64,000 nt of DNA. Source: VXNF01 sp964291305 (lineage in GTDB: Bacteria > Actinomycetota > Acidimicrobiia > Acidimicrobiales > CATQHL01). Below, piece after piece: positions 59,479-64,000 of this stretch. The stretch's first letter is position 1; each line of letters opens with the position of its first letter. The position numbers and the translations under genes are program-made. Below the pieces are notes generated by a model. It worked only from the letters and a program-made list of their open reading frames with translations, ran no database searches and was not told where the DNA came from. The stretch spans positions 62,001 through 126,000 of the forward strand of contig OZ219783.1 of NCBI GenBank assembly GCA_964291305.2. The letters are read 5' to 3'.

Positions 59479-62400
59479 GTGGGCTATTTAGGCGAAACAT
59501 TAGAACTGCTGCGAGAACGCACAGAAGGCAGCCGAGCCCGCCAAGGCTGGGAATTCGAGCGGATGGTGCGCAAGGCGCTGCAAGACCACCCTGGCGAATA
59601 CGGCCCAGCCCGATTCAAGCACATATACCTATGGTCTGATTGGCCCGACCGCGACGGGCCAGATCATGGCATCGATCTAGTGGCCGAAGAAGTAGACGGC
59701 GGACTGTGCGCTATTCAGTGCAAGTTTTATGAGTCTCACAAGGAGATCCCAGCTAAGGATGTTGACTCGTTCTTAGCTGCATCCGAAGGGCGGTTCGCGT
59801 CAAGGATTTTGATTGCGACCGGCGAGTTGTCCAAGCGTGGCTGGCAGCACGTGGAGTCGGCAGACCCCCATTGTGAAGTTCTGTCGGCAGCCGACATGGA
59901 CAGTTGGGTGACCGATTGGCGCCTCTATATCGATAACCCCGACAATGTTCAGGTAGATGGTTTAGCGCGCCATGAGCCTCGACCAGATCAACTTGAAGCT
60001 TTGGACGCCATAGACGAGGGTTTCAAACGTAGTGACCGAGGTCAGTTGATCTGGCCGTGCGGTACCGGCAAGTCGGTGCTGGCAATGTGGGCTGCCGAGC
60101 GCGTTGTCGGCGTCGGCGGCAGCGTGTTGTACCTGGTGCCATCGTTGTCGCTAATGGGCCAGACGATGCGCGAGTGGGCGCGACACAAGACCATTCCTCA
60201 CAGCTATCTAGGGGTGTGCTCTGACAAGACCAGTGGTCGGCGTGACGACGACTCGGGTGGTTATCTAAACGAACTGGCCATGCCTGTATCTACCGACGTA
60301 GGAAAGGTCGCCGAAGCGTTAGAGCAACTTCCAGGTTATGCAATGCGAGTGGTTTTTTGTACTTATCAGTCTGCCAAAGTAGTTTCAGACGCTCAGCTGA
60401 AGTCCGGAGCACAGTTTGACTTAGCAATCTGTGATGAGGCGCATAGAACCACTGGGCTATCTACGGTAGATCGGCTTTCGATAGACGACCCGTCTGGGTT
60501 CACGCTTATTCATCAAGAGGATCGACTGGTAGCCGACCGTCGCCTGTTCATGACCGCTACCCCTCGGGTGTACACCGAGCAGGCCAAAAAGCGAGCCGGA
60601 CGACGGGCTACCGAGGCCGGTTACGGTTTCGACGTGGACTCCTACAGCATGGACGACGAAGAGATTTACGGGCCGATATTTCACCAGATGACGTTTGCCA
60701 GCGCCATCGGTAAGGACTTACTAAGCGATTATGAAGTGCTAGTAATCGCGGTCAAAGACAAACCCGAACACCGGGGGGGGGGGGGGGTACTAGATGTCGA
60801 CGGCGAAGTGGGGTTGTCTAACGAACATGCAGTGAAGTTGTTGGGCTGTTGGGATGCCTTAGCAGACCCTACCACTAAAGGCGTCGATCCTAACCGCCAT
60901 ACGGGGATGGCCGATGATGCGCATGCTCGCTCGGCCATTGTATTTTCTAACACGGTAAAGGTATCCAAGACGTTGGCCGAGTGGTGGCCGCGAGTTGTGG
61001 CGCGGCACACGCCTGTTGGCCAGTCGGAGAACGGTTACCTACACATGGACGTGGCGCACATTGACGGTTCTACCTCGGCTTTGAGGCGGATCTCAATGCT
61101 GCAAAGGTTGAAAGATGCCAGAGATGGTGCTGCTGCTGAGAACTCTTGTCGAGTCCTCACAAACGCCAGAGTCCTCACTGAGGGGGTAAACGTACCCGCT
61201 CTGGATTCCATCATCTTCTTCGAGCGGCGCACCTCCACAATCGACATCACTCAGGCTGTTGGTCGGGTAATGCGCACCGCTGAGGGCAAGAAGATAGGTC
61301 GAGTGGTGATCCCGGTGGTGGTCCCTGAAGGTATGGGCCTCACCGACCGGGAAGTGCTAAACGGCTCCGACTTCAAGGTGGTCTGGGACGTGGTGCGAGC
61401 ATTACGATCCCACGACGAGCGAATTCAGTATTGGATCAACGATCCGAAGACCGCTGCTGCCAAGGGCAAACTGCGGATCAAGATTATCGACTCTGGCACA
61501 GATCAGCCCGTCGGGCAACAAAACGAACAGCTGCAGCTGCTTTTTGCCCAAGTTCCGGAGGCAGTTGCTTCCAAACTGGTGGAAATGTGCGGTGATCGTC
61601 GGGCGTGGATCACTTGGGGCGAAAGAGCGGCCCGAGTTTGTGGGCAGGTGCATCAGAAGTTTGTTCAGGCAATAGAAGAAGTAGCTGACGCTCGCCAGGA
61701 GTTCAAGCGATTTGTTAGATGGATGAGAACCACGGTGAACCCCTCGGTAGATGACGCTGACGCTGCCGAGATGGTCGCTCAGCATGTAGTCACCATGCCG
61801 GTTTTCGATCACATGTTTGCCGACTCGCGCTTCGCCGACATGAATCCCGTGTCCCAAGCGATTCAGAAGCTGCTAGCGGTGGTAGACCCGGCGAATACCC
61901 GCTTCGAGGCGGAGCTTGCACCCCTGGAGCGGGCTTACCAGTCGATGCGCAAGACCTTCGACGGCGCTATCGACTCAGCTGACCGGGTGGACGTTTTGCG
62001 CCAGGTGTACGAGGGCTTCTTCCATCACGCCATGAAAGACACGGTAAAGCGGCTGGGTATCGTCTACACACCGGTGGAGTTGGTTGACTTCATCTTGCGC
62101 TCGGCCGACGCCGTGTGCAAGCAAGAGTTCGGCAAAGGTCTGGGAGCCGAAGGCGTAAACGTGCTCGACCCGTTTACCGGCACGGGCACCTTTATCTACC
62201 GACTCCTAACCGGCTACGGCTCTGATGGGAAACCGCTAATCGCCCAAGAGAACCTAGTCAGAAAGTACACCAGCGAGCTGCACGCCAACGAAATGGTGCT
62301 GTTGGCTTACTACATTGCCGCGCTGAAGATAGAAGCCGGCTACGCCGAGCGTTGCCCAGACTCAGCATACGAAGACTTCCCGGGAATCGTCTTTGGCGAC

Positions 62401-64000
62401 ACGTTCTTACTTTCCGACGAGGAGCGCCAAGCCCAGTTAGAGACCATGCAGCGCGGCTATGTCAACTCTGAGCGAGGCCTAAACCAGGCCACTACTCAGA
62501 TTCAAGTGATAGTCGGAAATCCGCCCTGGTCAGCGGGCCAAAAGTCTGCCGGCGACGACAATGCTAACGAGGACTACGACCATATTGCAGAGCGTGTCCG
62601 AGAAGTTTATGGTCAGCGCCATCGGGAAGTCACTGGCGGCGGCTCTGGCAAGTCGGCAGGGAATCTGTATGTGCAGGCCATAAGGTGGGCAACCGACCGA
62701 CTGGACCGAAATGGTGGGATTATCGCGTTTGTACACCCCAACTCACTATTGAACGGCACATCGCTGGCCGGTATGCGGGCCTCGCTGCGCGACGAGTTCA
62801 CAGATGTATATGTGGTCAACCTTAGGGGAAACGCCTATACCAGTGGCGACGAGTTCCGCCGAGAGGGAGATAAAATATTTGGTCAGGGTTCGCGTAACGG
62901 AGTGCAGATTACTGTGCTGGTTAGCAACCCAGCCAAAGACTGTAATGAACCTGCAAGATTGCATTATGCTCAGGTGCCTGATGCTCAGTCATTGGAAGCT
63001 AAGTTTGCTTGGATCGAGGAGATCAACGATGTTACCAGTACCGCTTACTTTGATCTGGTACCGGTCACTCCCAGACATAATTGGATCAATCTCTCCGACG
63101 GATCGTTTAATAAATTGTTAGCAGTGTGCAATGCCGACAGGAGCGCAGAACATGTCGCCCTTCGGTCTCATGCTCTTGGGATCGCAACAAACCTGGACTC
63201 GTATGTCTATAGTTATTCAAGAGGTGGCTTAGTAGAAAAGATCAATCGTTTGATTAGCACATTCAACAGTGCTATAGAAGATGTAAAATTCGATCAAGTC
63301 TCAATCGAACAAGCTAGCGCCAATGTAGATCTTTCGAACATCAAGTGGACCGGGAAGTTGAAGTCATCCTTAAAGAAGGCAGTCAAAGAAGGAGAGAAGC
63401 TGGAGTTCGACGAGTCTCGTATCCGTGAAGTGCTATACCGTCCTTTCATCAAGAAATGGCTGTATGAAGACGACCGTATTCTCTCTAGCAACCCGGTTTC
63501 TGACATGTTCCCAAGATCTGAAATAACCCCCCCCCCCCGGTGGGAGCCATTCTCACGAACCTCACCCAGCAGATTCCGTTCGGAGTCTTCGCCAGCAATA
63601 TCACCTACGACCTGTGTATCACAGGAAGACAGACCAGGGGCATTCCGCGAACACGGCGATCACCGTAGCCGGGCCGTCGAACATGGCCGTGTTCGCAGTG
63701 CTGGCAGTAGACCAGATTCCGGACCTTCACCTGATAGCACCAGGCCAACAGACAAGAGCACTGCACAGGAAACAACTCCACTGAGCAGCGATCCTTCAAC
63801 CCAAGCCATCGTCATAAAGCGCCCTGGGGGCGGCAGAGGTGAACACTCTTCGCCACTAGCTACCGACGCTGCCCCAGACCTTCACTTGCACACTGATGGC
63901 GGGGGGGGGGGGGATCCCCCGCTGGGTCCGGCGATTCTGATCACTCCGCCGCCGACCAGTCCATTCATAGTCCTAGCGACCTCGATTCCACCGGATCTGG
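59479..64000 (+). CDS. Type ISP restriction-modification enzyme, main subunit (open at window end)
   Basis: At least 1507 codons from GTG 59479 (GGGGAG 6 nt upstream). Order: Mrr-like nuclease with Asp66 and Gln80-x-Lys82 (GIDLV ... IQCKFY); SF2 translocase with CGTGKS (194-199), DEAH (319-322), FMTATPRVYTEQ and QAVGRVMR (592-599); coupler; N6-adenine methyltransferase with LDPFTGTGTF (896-905) and NPPW (1014-1017); then the target-recognition part. It cuts unmodified DNA and methylates one strand. Three runs interrupt it: 15 G (codons 432-437), 12 C (about 1350), 13 G (about 1475). In the present state the frame is open throughout. Confidence 0.9.
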   Translation, partial: MGYLGETLELLRERTEGSRARQGWEFERMVRKALQDHPGEYGPARFKHIYLWSDWPDRDGPDHGIDLVAEEVDGGLCAIQCKFYESHKEIPAKDVDSFLAASEGRFASRILIATGELSKRGWQHVESADPHCEVLSAADMDSWVTDWRLYIDNPDNVQVDGLARHEPRPDQLEALDAIDEGFKRSDRGQLIWPCGTGKSVLAMWAAERVVGVGGSVLYLVPSLSLMGQTMREWARHKTIPHSYLGVCSDKTSGRRDDDSGGYLNELAMPVSTDVGKVAEALEQLPGYAMRVVFCTYQSAKVVSDAQLKSGAQFDLAICDEAHRTTGLSTVDRLSIDDPSGFTLIHQEDRLVADRRLFMTATPRVYTEQAKKRAGRRATEAGYGFDVDSYSMDDEEIYGPIFHQMTFASAIGKDLLSDYEVLVIAVKDKPEHRGGGGVLDVDGEVGLSNEHAVKLLGCWDALADPTTKGVDPNRHTGMADDAHARSAIVFSNTVKVSKTLAEWWPRVVARHTPVGQSENGYLHMDVAHIDGSTSALRRISMLQRLKDARDGAAAENSCRVLTNARVLTEGVNVPALDSIIFFERRTSTIDITQAVGRVMRTAEGKKIGRVVIPVVVPEGMGLTDREVLNGSDFKVVWDVVRALRSHDERIQYWINDPKTAAAKGKLRIKIIDSGTDQPVGQQNEQLQLLFAQVPEAVASKLVEMCGDRRAWITWGERAARVCGQVHQKFVQAIEEVADARQEFKRFVRWMRTTVNPSVDDADAAEMVAQHVVTMPVFDHMFADSRFADMNPVSQAIQKLLAVVDPANTRFEAELAPLERAYQSMRKTFDGAIDSADRVDVLRQVYEGFFHHAMKDTVKRLGIVYTPVELVDFILRSADAVCKQEFGKGLGAEGVNVLDPFTGTGTFIYRLLTGYGSDGKPLIAQENLVRKYTSELHANEMVLLAYYIAALKIEAGYAERCPDSAYEDFPGIVFGDTFLLSDEERQAQLETMQRGYVNSERGLNQATTQIQVIVGNPPWSAGQKSAGDDNANEDYDHIAERVREVYGQRHREVTGGGSGKSAGNLYVQAIRWATDRLDRNGGIIAFVHPNSLLNGTSLAGMRASLRDEFTDVYVVNLRGNAYTSGDEFRREGDKIFGQGSRNGVQITVLVSNPAKDCNEPARLHYAQVPDAQSLEAKFAWIEEINDVTSTAYFDLVPVTPRHNWINLSDGSFNKLLAVCNADRSAEHVALRSHALGIATNLDSYVYSYSRGGLVEKINRLISTFNSAIEDVKFDQVSIEQASANVDLSNIKWTGKLKSSLKKAVKEGEKLEFDESRIREVLYRPFIKKWLYEDDRILSSNPVSDMFPRSEITPPPRWEPFSRTSPSRFRSESSPAISPTTCVSQEDRPGAFREHGDHRSRAVEHGRVRSAGSRPDSGPSPDSTRPTDKSTAQETTPLSSDPSTQAIVIKRPGGGRGEHSSPLATDAAPDLHLHTDGGGGGDPPLGPAILITPPPTSPFIVLATSIPPDL
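60773..60787 (+). repeat. poly-G tract, 15 bases, inside the RM gene
   Basis: A run of 15 G lies in the helicase part between VLVIAVKDKPEHR and VLDVDGEVGLSNEH. At 15 it encodes Gly and keeps the frame. One base more or fewer would truncate the protein before helicase completion and the methyltransferase. Confidence 0.95.
63527..63538 (+). repeat. poly-C tract, 12 bases, frame-selector candidate
   Basis: A run of 12 C just after MFPRSEIT. At 12 C the frame passes through low-homology sequence to module 3; at 13 C it reads module 1; at 11 C it reads module 2. Each module is followed soon by a stop or by the next G tract. Confidence 0.95.
63540..63668 (+). other. alternative C-terminal module 1 (frame used with 13 C)
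   Basis: In the frame reached by +1 slippage: GAILTNLTQQIPFGVFASNI, TYDLCITGRQTRGIPRT, then a TAG at 63666. It aligns with the module pattern AI...(P)F.V(L/F)A(T/S)...DL....G.QTR seen in Type ISP recognition parts and in modules 2-4. Confidence 0.6.
63650..63784 (+). other. alternative C-terminal module 2 (frame used with 11 C)
   Basis: In the frame reached by -1 slippage: NTAITVAGPSNMAVFAVLAV, DQIPDLHLIAPGQQTRALHR, then a TGA at 63782. It shares AIT, the FAVLAV core, PDLHL and GQQTR with the other modules. Its first codons overlap the last codons of module 1 in a different frame. Confidence 0.6.
63799..63900 (+). other. alternative C-terminal module 3 (current frame, 12 C)
   Basis: In the current frame: TQAIVIKRPGGGRGEHSSPL, ATDAAPDLHLHTDG, ending at the 13-G tract. 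It shares AIVI, LATD and PDLHL with the family pattern. Confidence 0.6.
63901..63913 (+). repeat. poly-G tract, 13 bases
   Basis: Third homopolymer run in the same gene, placed after module 3 and before a fourth module. At 13 G the frame runs on into module 4. Other lengths would lead into frames that continue beyond the window. Confidence 0.93.
63925..64000 (+). other. module 4 (partial, at window end)
   Basis: In the current frame: GPAILITPPPTSPFIVLATS then IPPDL, cut by the edge. It starts 126 bp after module 3 and repeats the AIxI...PF.VLATS..PDL pattern. The array therefore probably goes on past this window. Confidence 0.55.

Noticed and set aside
60773..60787. Poly-G run as a scaffold gap or sequencing artefact
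   Set aside because: The homologous protein continues in frame on both sides, which argues against a gap. An artefact is not excluded without reads.
63541..63798. Current-frame translation between the C tract and module 3 as a real conserved domain
   Set aside because: It is Ser/Pro/Arg-rich and lacks Type ISP homology, while the other two frames of the same DNA do show the module; it is best read as spacer.
1..64000. CRISPR arrays, insertion sequences, prophage genes and rRNA
   Set aside because: No spaced repeat arrays, transposase-like ORFs, phage structural genes or rRNA segments were seen.

Overview
The window is chromosomal DNA from a GC-rich actinobacterium, carrying the replication-origin neighbourhood. 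The gyrA-gyrB-DUF721-recF-dnaN-dnaA block on the minus strand, rpmH-rnpA-yidD-yidC-jag-rsmG-parS-parA-parB on the plus strand, and a CwlM-like/trxA/trxB/anti-sigma/SigM block together match the actinobacterial core order. The exact lineage cannot be read from sequence alone. An acidimicrobial-type organism is my inference from the MurJ-less sigM block, DUF5318, the CAP-domain secreted protein and the many CoA-thioester enzymes.

Layout. 1-7.0 kb: gyrase, recF, dnaN and dnaA, with a candidate oriC between dnaN and dnaA. 7.4-12.8 kb: ribosomal protein L34, RNase P protein, membrane insertase, and chromosome partition genes with one perfect parS. 12.8-18.1 kb: cell-wall/redox/ECF-sigma block and DegV. 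18.1-25.9 kb: HDAC-fold deacetylase, CCA-type nucleotidyltransferase, DUF5318, panB, rpsF-rpsR-rplI, ssb and dnaB. 26-35.7 kb: mixed metabolism (CAP protein, enoyl-CoA hydratase, sulfurtransferase, RelA/SpoT-domain gene with a small partner, YceI, tRNA-Gly, acyl-CoA dehydrogenase, aquaporin, semialdehyde dehydrogenase) ending in a paaH gene broken by a 14-bp tandem duplication.

35.8-43.4 kb is a phenylacetate cluster (paaZ, A, D, B, C, K, X and convergent paaG). PaaK makes phenylacetyl-CoA, PaaABC(D) epoxidises the ring, PaaG isomerises and PaaZ opens the ring and oxidises the aldehyde. 43.4-51.5 kb is an amide module: amidase, a urea/short-amide-type ABC transporter (with a fused permease-ATPase), an unusual SRPBCC-AmiC-like fusion and an ArsR regulator. 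A shared 18-bp operator candidate ties the two promoters together. 51.6-58.3 kb is a divergent homoprotocatechuate meta-cleavage cluster: a HpaG-HpaR enzyme-regulator fusion, hpaH and a P450 one way; hpaF, hpaE and LigA/LigB-type dioxygenase subunits the other way.

58.7 kb to the end holds the most striking system, a split, apparently phase-variable Type ISP restriction-modification enzyme. Its C-terminal piece is a separate upstream gene. The main gene (nuclease-helicase-methyltransferase, still open at the window edge) carries runs of 15 G, 12 C and 13 G. Downstream of the C run, each of the three reading frames encodes a different copy of the same short module. Slippage could therefore choose among alternative C-termini.

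Several genes (recF, rnpA, livH, perhaps rsmG and the CwlM-like gene) have no usable ATG/GTG/TTG at the conserved N-terminus. For recF, rnpA and livH a CTG sits at proper Shine-Dalgarno spacing instead.
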